Under the pieces are notes generated by a model, which was given only the letters and a program-made list of their open reading frames with translations, made no database searches and had not been told where the DNA came from. A stretch of DNA of 64,000 nt from Silene latifolia (taxonomy: Eukaryota > Streptophyta > Magnoliopsida > Caryophyllales > Caryophyllaceae): the NCBI RefSeq assembly GCF_048544455.1, contig NC_133526.1:3860001-3924000 (forward strand), given 5' to 3'. Below, piece by piece: positions 47,001 to 56,841 of the stretch. Position numbers and translations under genes: made by a program. Position 1 is the stretch's first letter, and each line of letters starts with the position of its first letter.

Positions 47001-48527
47001 GTATTTGGTTCAATTTCTGGGCTCCTCTTTCTACTTCATCCATGTGTAAATGAGTGAGTGTCGGGAATTGGCTTGTTGATTGCCATTGCCTGGTTGAAGT
47101 TTGTTGCTTTGATATTTTACCTATTTGTTGTAACAAGTTCATCATTGCAGCATTGCTTTTGAGCTCTACCGCCTTGAGATTTCCCCCATTGTCAAAGGCG
47201 CAAGCTATGGCCATTGATATATCACCTTTTTGCGCTGACTGATGGCCGCCTCCATAAGGTACTAATTGATTTACACTCTGTTGGGTGGTCGTATGGTTTA
47301 AGGTAAGGCTTTTTTGTGCGCTTCCATTCTTTTGCCCAATCTGTATATTCCCAAAAGTGTATGTTACTATCTGACCCAAAAGCGTATATGAGACGGTCTC
47401 ACAGATACGACCAACCCAACCCAACCCATTTATCATAGCTATTTATTTGGGTTGATTTTGTTTGGTGACTGGCTCTGTAATATCTTTGTTGCTTCATGTT
47501 GTGGTAAACGACTCTAAGAGCAATCGGGGTTCTAAGGTGTCCTTGGCGGGGACTTGGTATCCCCTGAAATTTTGTTATTTACTGATCACTAGAATTACAT
47601 GTAAATGTAATGTTATATGACTAACATTATAGCTAACATTTTTTTCCCCAAACTCCGCCACTGTTTAGGAGTATTAACAAAGAAACGTACCGTCTGGATT
47701 GTATTTGCCCCCTTGGACCGCTTGAAAAGGTCTCTTGAGCTCCCCCTATAAGTGTCTGCTCACAGGAAATTGTAAACATCGATCATAACACAGTCCAAAT
47801 GTAAGTGGTGTTCGGAGTTATTGACTCTGTTAACTAGTAGCTCTATAAATGGTATTTTATGTTCCGTTTATTATTAATTTTTTCATAATCGCTAAAGTTT
47901 GGTCGAATAATTTATGTAAAGTTTTAAGATTGAAGGATTGGGGGATTCTGTAAGGGAGCTGTCTGATCTCACGTGGTTTCCTACATTGCTTGTAACTTTG
48001 GAAAAAGAATCAACTGTATGTTGGTCTGTTGGTAACTTCATTACAAAGTTACCAACTATCTTTACCTCACTTCCAAGCCTACCAATTTTTCTACAGTTTA
48101 CCCTGGTGGTTTCTGTGAACTGTGTACTAACTGGACTAATCGTGTCGAAAATATATACAATCATGAATCTATGCTTCTAGCTTTGTAGAAATTTGTAGCT
48201 TTCATTGTTATTACACTAATTTACTGACTGTATCATTGGATTCATGTGTTGTGAATATATGACTATTGCTATTGACGGTTTCAGATAATGAATCATGTCA
48301 GCTGACCCCAAATTATTTTGGGACCAAGGCTCTGATGATGATGTTGCTAACTTGCTAATGCTGTATATTACGGAAAATGCTATCGACTGAAACGGAAGGA
48401 GCATTACAAAACAAAAATGTTGTTGCAGGAAACAAGGAATACCTGATGTCTGACTTCCAGTCATTCTTTCTTTACGAAGACGAAGATCATGCAGAAGCTT
48501 CTGCGTAAAATCAGGTTTCGAACCCAT
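44007..48527 (-). CDS. TRM / LONGIFOLIA-type DUF4378 protein (952 aa, 4 exons)
   Basis: Exons in transcript order: 48527-48443, 47261-45208, 45094-45007, 44638-44007. All have GT..AG borders, phases match, and the total is 953 codons with stop. The N-terminus MGSKPDFTQKLLHDLRLRKE comes from a short exon 1.2 kb upstream of the main exon and resembles the start I know from DUF4378 proteins. The exon 2 acceptor (AATTAG at 47262) is chosen because it restores phase and removes a repeat-derived frame extension. The large middle region is low-complexity, basic and Gln/Thr/Ser-rich, with the TRM motif RLPNVIAKLMGLDEI. The C-terminus (WDLGWNETVFAYTEVDEVIR, LLDELLDEII) is the DUF4378 end. Family members recruit TON1 and PP2A to microtubules and shape cells; which TRM this is cannot be told. 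Confidence 0.82.
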
Positions 48528-49040
48528 GCTTACCCTTTTATTTATTAATTTCGAGATGTTTTAAGACGGTTTTAGAGGAGGGAATGAACAAGGGAGGGAG
48601 GTTGTTGATTAAGAAGGTAGCTGGTTTATGTAATAATATAATTCTTAAAAAGTTTGGAGTATAGAGGAGAAAGTGGGAAGTGTGAGTAACTTTCATACGG
48701 TTGAAAGAGTACTTTCAGTGTTGGGTGAGGTTGTGAGTTGTTGTTATGACTCATATCAGACAGTCACAGTTGCCATTTCCCTTTTATGGCGTATCCTCTA
48801 AATTGACGTCAACGTCTTCTTACTATACTAATTTTTACCCAAGTATCTGAGACGGTTTCATGAGTCACGACTCATGATAATACTTATCGTGAGACCTTTT
48901 ATATACTGGATGGTTATTTTTTGTATTTCAACGTGATTTTTTAATATTTTGGGATCTCTTGCATGCTCTTTTATAGTCTGTTATTTTAGTGATTCTCTAC
49001 ATTTTGTATGTGAGAGAGTGATATCGAAATCGATACCACT
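48528..49040. other. Upstream region of the TRM-type gene
   Basis: Contains the probable promoter and leader of the minus-strand gene and AGACGGTTT / TCATGAGTCACGACTCATGA-type palindromic repeats. No gene is seen. Confidence 0.35.
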
Positions 49041-49219
49041 TTTTTTGTCTAAACCATCCTGTCCAAACCACACGCCGACTAATCCGGATTTCGGGGCGTG
49101 TCCAAGGATTACGGTATTTAAACCCCTCCCAATCGCAGTTGTGGGGGATCGATCCGCAGACCTCCCTACCAAGCGCAACCCCATGCTACCACTGCGCCAA
49201 CTAACAATTGGTGAAATTG
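49041..49219 (-). mobile_element. tRNA-derived SINE with 10-bp target duplication
   Basis: On the minus strand the head carries an internal polymerase III promoter: box A-like TGGCGCAGTGGTAGCA (about 49183-49200) and box B-like GGATCGATCCC (about 49147-49157). The body ends in an A run (plus-strand T run 49041-49046). GATACCACTT flanks it at 49032-49041 and 49220-49229. The intact duplication and promoter boxes suggest a fairly recent insertion. Confidence 0.85.
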
Positions 49220-49229
49220 GATACCACTT

Positions 49230-50280
49230 GATGATGCCATTTCATTTTCACAAGAGACTTGTCCTCACGCTTCTAATTCTTTCTTTGTTTTTTAAATTAT
49301 CAATTGCTCTCTTGTGACGTATCACAAATTTTGACTGAGGAAATGTTCAATTTTATGATAATGGTTACATTTTCTCGCAATATTGTCATATTTCTCTGGC
49401 CCAAGATTGTGATCGGTCAAAAATGAGAATTTGTATTAAATTTTTGTTTTGAGATATATTTGACTTTTAATGTGTTTTTTTTTTTATTGCTTTTGTAAGG
49501 TCAATAAAATTAATGTGATGGTCATACACTCATACTTAAAGGAAGCATCCTAATTTTCATTCCTAATTTCAAAATATATGAATTAGACGTATCTATTATT
49601 CACTATTTTTAATAATCTATAATTCTGAAATTATTCTTTCCTTTGCTTTCATGGTTATCTCTGCCATCATTCTTTTGTGCAGTGTGGATGGATACAGGAT
49701 ACTTGCATTGAAAACAAAGGAAACTTCTCACTGAAAACAAAGGAATGTCGCATACTCGCAGGTAAAAAGTCAGGTGTTATTATACGTGTAGTACAAGCAT
49801 TTTTTTTCTTACGATTGGCCTTTCAAAATGTTGTGGTTTGTTCATAAAAAATTTAGCTTATAGATGCACAAAAGCCGTGTTCTTTTTGATTGAAATGTGA
49901 ACTAAATTTAATGGAGCTAAACTAAATTGAAATGAATTGAATAGAGCTGGACTGAACTGAACTGAACTGAATGAAGGGGAACTGAATTCAACTGAACTGA
50001 ATGAAGCGGAACTGAATTAAAATTAACTCCAAAAGAATAGGGATATAATGTTAGGAAAAAAATGAACTGAACTGAATAGAGCTGAATTGAACTGTACTAC
50101 ATAATGTGAAAGAAAAAACTTATTCCATACGATTTTTGTTTATTACGAGGAAATTACAACGATTAACTTTAATAATACCATAATACCAACGTTATGGCTT
50201 TTGGTGAGACTTACACCGAAGATCTTTAACCCAAGTTTAACTACGAAACAATAAACATCACCCTAAACATGCTTAGGTCT
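49230..50280. other. Intergenic spacer with GAACT-rich simple repeat
   Basis: From about 49910 to 50100 the sequence is a degenerate array of GAACTGAACTGAAT-type words (5-bp periodicity). Elsewhere nothing is recognised. Confidence 0.5.
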
Positions 50281-50283
50281 TCT

Positions 50284-50517
50284 GAGAGACGGTCTCTTAA
50301 TAAGCTTTATTGAGAGACTATTGTACAATTTTAAGAAAAAGTGGTACTGAAGGTAATAAAATAGGTACAAATCATGATTAATGATAAAATGGGTACATTT
50401 ATTATGTAAATAGGTACGAATTTACTATGTCACGATCAACAATAAAAAGGGTACGAAATACAAATAAAAGAGTACGAAAGATTGGTCTCTCAATAACTTA
50501 GTGAGAGACCGTCTCTC
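50284..50517 (+). mobile_element. GAGAGACGGTCTC-ended MITE, copy 1
   Basis: The left end GAGAGACGGTCTCTTAATAA and the right end TTAGTGAGAGACCGTCTCTC are inverted, and each end is itself palindromic (GAGAC..GTCTC). The 234-bp interior repeats GGTAC-type words (GGTACAAAT, GGTACGAA). No coding potential. Superfamily uncertain; no target duplication resolved. Confidence 0.75.
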
Positions 50518-50749
50518 CTAAGTTTTAGTGAAGATTTTAATATGAACTATGAACATTTAAAGAAGTTTACTAATATCCGTTTTATCTCATTTATATTGGA
50601 GGTGAGAGAGAATATAAATACTCCATTCATTCTATTTCATTTTCCAACTTTCTATTTTGAATTTTGTTTACAAAATAGATGTAAAATTACAATTCTACTA
50701 TTTCAATTAAAAAGAATATAGACACTCATTTGATAGAGAAGTGTTAAAT

Positions 50750-50945
50750 ACTACAATTGGTCTCCTTGTGACGGGTTCCATTTGTGATGGATATTTTGTG
50801 AGATAAAATGGTAAATAAAATGGGTTAGTGGAGAAAGGGGACCACATGAATAGTGTTGCAGAGAGAGAAAAAGTGGGTACATTGTGAGGTAAAATGGTAT
50901 CCGTCTTCAGCTTGTGACGGATATGTCATGTCTTCAATGAGAATT
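50750..50945. repeat. Dispersed ACGGATA-type repeat
   Basis: CTTGTGACGGGTTCCATTTG at the left and GTATCCGTCTTCAGCTTGTG plus GACGGATATG at the right. Related in wording to 28020-28195. Probably a MITE, but its termini are not defined. Confidence 0.35.
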
Positions 50946-51134
50946 TGTGTAAATACTAAGGGTAATAGTGATAATCCACGTATTAACTATACCGAATTTA
51001 CAAAGAAGACAATTAATTTGATATATTAATTTTTTTTTTAAAAAACAAAGAAAAATAAAATTAAAATGAAGATAGTATAATAAAGAAAGCATAAAGCAAA
51101 ATTCGAATGGAAAAGCATGTTGAGTAGGTCTCCT

Positions 51135-51368
51135 GAGAGACGGTCTCTTAATAAGCTTTATTGAGAGATTATTGTACAATTTTAAGAAAAAGTGGTACTA
51201 AAGGTAATAACATAGGTACAAATTCTGATTAATGATAAAATTGGTACATTTATTATGTAAATAGGTACGAAGTTACTATGTCACGATCAACAATAAAAAG
51301 GGTACGAAATACAAATAAAAGGGTACGAAAGATTGGTCTCTCAATAACTTAGTGAGAGTCCGTCTCTC
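51135..51368 (+). mobile_element. GAGAGACGGTCTC-ended MITE, copy 2
   Basis: Exactly the same length (234 bp) and orientation as copy 1, about 850 bp downstream, and differing at roughly a dozen positions. Its flanks and those of copy 1 contain a mirrored TTAGTAAACTTCTTTAAATG phrase (near 50560 and 51710), so copies 1 and 2 may have moved as one larger unit. Confidence 0.75.
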
Positions 51369-51391
51369 CCAAGTTTTAGTGTAAAATCTTA

Positions 51392-51706
51392 GGCCTCGTT
51401 TGGTTGATCCAGGAATTAAACTAACACCGGAAAATCCAATTCATGTGAATTATTTTCCTATAGACAAATTCACATGAATTCGGAAAATTCGTTTGGTTGC
51501 AAATGTTGGAGTTGAATTCCAAGGAGTTGCCAACTACCTAGGGGGATGTAGTTAGTTCAATTCCCACATTATGTAGGCATTCAAAACTCCAAGGAATATT
51601 GAATGCCTACATTTTGCCAAAAAATTGGCAACCAAACACTTCCCATTTTTTGTAATTCATGGGATTTTGCAATTCCCATGATTTACAAAGGCAACCAAAC
51701 GACACC
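51392..51706. mobile_element. Tourist-like MITE (PIF/Harbinger type)
   Basis: The ends GGCCTCGTTTGGTTG and CAACCAAACGACACC are inverted, with TTA on both sides (51389-51391 and 51707-51709). The G-G-C-C-T-x-GTTTGGTTG terminus is typical of plant PIF/Harbinger MITEs. Size 315 bp, no coding potential. Confidence 0.88.
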
Positions 51707-52208
51707 TTAGATTAGTAAACTTCTTTAAATGGAGTATAATATTAGTAAGAATATACATTTTTTTTATTTAATATAATCAATATTGAAACGTTATATTACA
51801 AAGTATTAGATTGGTCAGTTGTTACACATACGCGACAAATAATGATTATATTTATATGGTAATCATTTAATTGATTAATAATGTGATTAAAACTATGCTT
51901 TAAAAGTAAAAGCATATTTCAAGTTTTAATTATTTTTGTCATTTTAATTAAATTTATTTGCATTAAACTCGACTTTTTAATAAATTTACATATTTCAGTC
52001 ACGGGTCGGCGAGTCCCGAGCTAATATTCGGGTTATTATCGTATTGGGTCGTTTTCTAATTCAGCTTAAAAAAGGGGTTATTTTCAAGATATTTTCGATC
52101 AGTTTTTAAAATCGGGTCATCTTTTCTCGGGTCTGAACACCATATAACAAATTGACAACCACCACTAGAAAACTCGTAAGTCGCAAGTCCTAACATAGAA
52201 CGGGTAAG

Positions 52209-52396
52209 TCACGCGCGAGTTATTATTCCTATTTCTATTCCTACTCCATTCCCCCCTAAATTACGCGCCATATGACGTGGACGATGGACATTTCCAACCT
52301 CCGCCTAAACTCTTTTCCTATATTTACCAACCGTAGGATTATAAATCAGAAATCAAATCTAAGCCGTCCATTCACCGCCTATGACAGGTATAAATA
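52209..52396 (+). promoter_or_regulatory. Promoter of putative structured RNA locus A
   Basis: Blocks shared in the same order with locus B at 61.4-61.8 kb: TCACGCGCGA (52209), TTACGCGCC..ATATGACGT (52261-52278), CCGTAGGAT..AT.AATCA (52331) and the TATA box TATAAATA (52389-52396). Conservation of short islands in otherwise diverged AT-rich DNA argues for a functional promoter. The ACGCGCC word is E2F- or CGCG-box-like, but its binder is unknown. Confidence 0.6.
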
Positions 52397-52419
52397 CTCT
52401 CATCTTTCCTTTAAATTTC

Positions 52420-54430
52420 TTCCATTCTTTCATCGATTCTAGATTCCTCCGTCCAAAAAATTATCTCGTCCTTCTCCCCTCTCCTGATACCCTAATTTCT
52501 CATCTTTTAACCTTCTCCTCATCAATCATCCTCTTCCGATTCTTTACGTTTCATTAAAATATTTTCTCGTCTCTTGAACCTTTTCTATGATTAAAATATT
52601 TTTCGTAAACTTTTGATACGTTCAATTAAAATCTTTTTTAGCTTTCTATGTTTGACAAAATCATTTCGCGAATTTTTGATTAAAATACTTTTCACCGAAG
52701 AAAAACGTAAAGAATGATTGCGGCGATTATCGATTTCCGATTTTCTTTGTAATTTTTTGAAATTTGTGATTTGTTGTTATTGTTTCGCTGTTGTTTGGTT
52801 TTTGATTTTGTTTGCAGATGATCGAGATTAGTAGAAGACTTTATTGATTGATCGATTGATTGATATGCGAGATTGTTTCCGTATGCAAGTAAGTTCTTGA
52901 ATCCTTAATACTCCGAATATATTTTCATTATTTTCGAATTAATAAAGTAATTTGATTTACGTTTGCTTTGTTTGATTGATCTGATCATGAATAATTTTCT
53001 TTGATTTTTATTTGATTGAATGTTCTCATTTATTGTTTATCGATCTGATTATGTGTTTAATTACACCGATAATTTATGATATATTTTGTTTTTAAGTTAT
53101 TCATCTATGTCTTTGTTAAATTTTATTGATTGCGAGATTTTCTTTCCTTGATTTATTTCATTAATTAGTTACTGATCTCGAAGTTGACTCTTAAAACTAA
53201 TTATGGGTTTCATTAACACATTGAATTTCCGATCTTTAAAGAATTGTTGTTATTTCCGTCAAAATTATATAGGATCAGATAGTATGGAAGCAGAACTGAT
53301 TTATTTATTTGCTTTTTTAATTGAGATGGGATTTGCTTTTTCAATTGATATGGGAGGGTTCTTTGAATCAAATATTGCTCAATAATATCAAAGTCTAGTC
53401 TTCTGCTTAGATTGACAAATCCCAGAGAAATTACAATTGATTGAGAAAAATGAATCTGAATATAAGCCAATTCAGCAAGATTTAACTCTTCTACAATTGA
53501 TTAACGTATGAACTTTTGTAGACTGAAATGACCTATGATATAATGAGTTGATGAAGGGCTCTCTTAAAATTTGATGGCGTAGAATGAAATTTTCAGTCTG
53601 TGGTATTAACTGTTGTTCTTGTTTGGTCCGATGAGATTGTGGATTATTGCTGTTTGAAGATTTGCCAAATATGATGTTTAAACTAATATATTCGTTACCG
53701 TATCAGGCATTCATATTGGTATGGTGTTACTCAAGCAAGTTTGACCCGATGATGTCTTGCATGGATTACTATATGAAGACCGAGGGATACAGACTTGGCT
53801 CTGCAAATCGTATGGTGGGTCAAATATATACTGTTATTAGTAACCAATATAAATTATGATATAGTTGTCTCCGACTCTCTGTTGAAGTAGACATTGGGAG
53901 GATATGCTCTGCTTTTAAGATGCTTTTTAGATGTACAGGGGCCATTGGGCGAAGGGATGATATAGTCTTATGGGGTTGGTCTTTGGTTTCGTCAGTCGGC
54001 CTTTGCCATGATGGGTGCGCTCGCATGGCAGGTCACCATATTAATAAAAAGGGCTGTTTTTTGTTTTTCGGGGGAGATGGCACGGGATAATTAGCCTGGC
54101 TCTCCCCCGTTGGTGTGTGTGTTCCCCCCCTTTTTTTCCTTGCTCCATTGCTACGTGATTCATGGTTCATTGATCTGTACGAATTGGGACCCTCATTCAC
54201 ACACTAAATCCACAGCAGTATGGACTGTTTGGTTTGAGGATTGACCGAATGATCCCTGAACCATGCAATCACGATCCCTTTTCTCCTTCCATTTTTAGCA
54301 TTTTTTACATTCAAAAACTGCCGTCGGGATACATAAGCAAAGCAACTTGTGAATTTGACCGTGCAGCAACCCAACGCAAAGAGGTATTTCTATCAGATCC
54401 TTGTATTGTCAAATTTCCATCATTTGTGTG
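52420..54430 (+). ncRNA. Putative spliced structured non-coding RNA, locus A
   Basis: Transcript inferred to start about 30 bp after the TATA box. An acceptor TTTGCAG precedes a 71-bp exon (52818-52888, ATGATCGAGATTAGTA...) that ends at GTAAGT. A further exon-like block (about 53570-53825: GAAGATTTGCCAAAT...ATGAAGACCGAGGGATA) and a last block (from about 53900) follow. The last block has a core at 53991-54052, identical over 62 bp to locus B, containing TGCCATG..CATGGCA. A strong hairpin follows (GGGGGAGA 54070-54077 with TCTCCCCC 54101-54108). No reading frame is conserved with locus B across exons; only a possible 28-codon peptide (MMGALAWQVTILIK...) overlaps the core. It recalls long, spliced, structured plant RNAs such as GUT15/CR20, an untested guess. 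Confidence 0.5.
54004..54108 (+). other. Conserved tandem hairpins of locus A
   Basis: Hairpin 1: TGCCATG (54004-54010) with CATGGCA (54024-54030). Hairpin 2: GGGGGAGA (54070-54077) with TCTCCCCC (54101-54108), extendable by CGGG with CCTG. In locus B the inner pair is CAGG with CCTG, so pairing survives a base change. Confidence 0.6.
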
Positions 54431-56760
54431 ACGTAGGCAACCTGAACGTCTACTGGTTTTTCTCATATGCATTGCATCTGAACTTCTGAAGTTGCTTGAT
54501 TTTAATGTATGATTTAGTATTTTGAAAGGGCCTAAATTCCGGCGTGTCAAACATGGTCAGAGTGGCGTACAGATTCTTCAGGAAATCCATTGGGGATATC
54601 TGTATTCTAGCCTGACCTTAAAATTGTGCATCTATCAGTAACGCGGCTGTTTAACAACATTCAGTTCAGCTCGTATCAAGTAGTCATCTTAATTACAGTG
54701 CGAGTGTCGTATTACCATTGATTTGTATTGTTCGCACCAATGAGTTGTTGACACTTGTTAACAAATCTCACATTTTTTGTGCGATGGTTGTGCTCATTGG
54801 CCTTAAACTTGCACAAGTACAGTAACATCACCTGATTGTTTCAAATACTCCTCGGACGATCGGTAAGAGTATCAAATGTTGACACTAAATCAGTTATCAT
54901 TCCCTTGCTAAGAACATGCATGAATTTTATTTCTCTTCCGCTGCACATCCTTTCTTTTCATTTCATTTCATTTCTCTTCATTTCGTTTATGCTTGGTCTC
55001 CTGGTACCTTTATTATTATTGGTTATTATTAATTAATTAATTGATGAATTAGTGATGAAGAACTTCTGTACTGCTTTTCCTCTATTTATAGAACTATGGA
55101 ATTGTAGTGTCTTTTAAAATGTAAGGTAGGAGAAAAGTGGATGTATTTCTCCTTGGTATGCTTGTAGCTATCCCTTCCACTGTACTTTAGGTGGATATGT
55201 AAGCAAGCTTTTAGCTACGCAAGATCTATTATTGATCAAGAGCAACTCTGGACTGCTTCTACATAACTTTGGGGAGATCGATGTACGGTGCACGGTGCCA
55301 CTGTTGTCAAGTACAGTTAAGCTGATAGAAAGTACCTGCTTTTACAAGATTTTCCTAGCTCTGAGAATGGTTTTTTGAAGTGTTTTTGCTACCTCAGTGT
55401 CTCAAGGAGTGCTCATCAGCTCTAAACTCGTTGTTGGCTCCCAATACTGTAACAGATGTATTATACACCTTCGATTGGTCATATTACTATAATAATACCT
55501 GCCTGTGTAATCGACTAAGGCTCATGAGGTGATCATTTGACTTGTTTCTGTTACAGTATTAAGGATGCCTTGACCTTGATATAAGGTGAACATTGGACGT
55601 TTTTCGTTCCCATCAGACAGTTATAATATTTGGGAGTACCTTGAAGCTGATATTATATGATGCTTGAAGTCTTGCTTGGTTTTGAGGATTGTCAGAAATA
55701 CTGCTGTGTTCAATTGAAAAGAAAGAAGTGCATTCGAGTTCGGACATGGTTAAGTTCAAGGATTTTTGACCATCCACATGTAATTATGACTACACTCATT
55801 GGATTCGACCTTAGATTGTCATTTGGACAAGTTTCAGTGCATTACATTATTATCTTTTGTCGTACACTCGCCATTGCAGAAGCTGGAGCTTCACAAAACA
55901 TACAGGTATCTTCTTATCTTGTTCCTGTCCGCAAATACCTGTTTTGGTAAATGTGTATTATTTTTCCGGTACTTTGGTAACTTAAGTAATTCTATTTTGT
56001 TGGTTTTGGACACTTGTTTATTGGCTTGGTTTGGAAAGTAGTTATCGAATTGTTGGCGTACGGAGTTGCATGGACTGCTCATGTCTATGGGAAAAAGATA
56101 TCCGACTGCTGGTCTGGGATATTGGTGTTCTGCTGGCTGGTGCCTTTTGATTTTTGTACTTCTTTAGTACTCCGATTTTTGTACTTCTTTAGTACTCCGT
56201 ATAATAATTATTCTAGCTGTATTATTATATGTATCTTCAGTAGTCTTGCAAAAAACTCACGATTGATTTTTGGTATACTTTATTTGCTACTTCGTACTGA
56301 TTTTTGGTATACTTTATTTGCTACTTCGTACTTTTGAAGATCAGCTGCAGATGTTCAGAAGGGACAACACTTGTATGAAAGAAACCACGATTTTCCCTGC
56401 TTCCTTTTTAAATCCTAGTCATGTTTAGCCAAAAATATTTCATTTCGATCTTAGAAATATTTCATTTCGATCTTAGAAATCATATCAAATACGTAATGTT
56501 TTGACTGATTAGGGAGCGTAGTTGCAGGGTAAACGAGGTGACAGGGCTTGGTTGGTAAGTCGAGGAGCAAGGAGAGGGGTGCTGCTGGTGGTGGGTGCGT
56601 GCGCCGCACGCAACTGAGGGGTTAGTAGGAGGGACGTGAAGCGTTTGACGAGACTCTGCTGGTGATGGGTCTGTAAGCTAAAATTAGTCGTCAAGAGGTG
56701 ATGCATAATGGCTTTTTTTAAAATAAAATTAACATGTCGCTTTGTCTTGTTAGCCTGTGT
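54431..56760. other. Region downstream of locus A, no gene recognised
   Basis: AT-rich sequence without a convincing coding exon. It may include further exons or the 3' end of locus A. It contains three short direct duplications (listed separately) and open frames (55657-55950, 56014-56337) that resemble nothing known. Confidence 0.35.
56149..56476. repeat. Cluster of three short direct duplications
   Basis: 25-bp unit at 56149 and 56174; 34-bp unit at 56264 and 56298; 22-bp unit at 56433 and 56455. The copies within each pair appear identical. The three units are unrelated to each other. Confidence 0.9.
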
Positions 56761-56765
56761 GGTAT

Positions 56766-56841
56766 GGATCTGTAAGCTCTGAACTGGGAAGAGCGCCCAA
56801 ATTTGTTTGGGAGGGTTGGTGGTTCAAGTCCATCCAGATCC
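56766..56841 (+). tRNA. tRNA-like sequence, probable tRNA pseudogene or SINE head
   Basis: A 76-base cloverleaf can be drawn. The acceptor stem GGATCTG/CAGATCC pairs perfectly. The D stem is GCTC/GAGC with one extra base before it. The T arm GGTGG-TTCAAGT-CCATC has a standard T loop. The anticodon arm CCCAA..TTGGG has a 6-base loop instead of 7, so no anticodon can be assigned. The short loop and extra base argue that it is a decayed gene or the head of a SINE; no A-tail or flanking duplication was seen. Confidence 0.4.

Noticed and set aside
45263-47242. Plus-strand cysteine/phenylalanine-rich frames
   Set aside because: Antisense shadows of the large TRM-type exon, whose minus-strand frame has the family motifs and closes in phase with its other exons.
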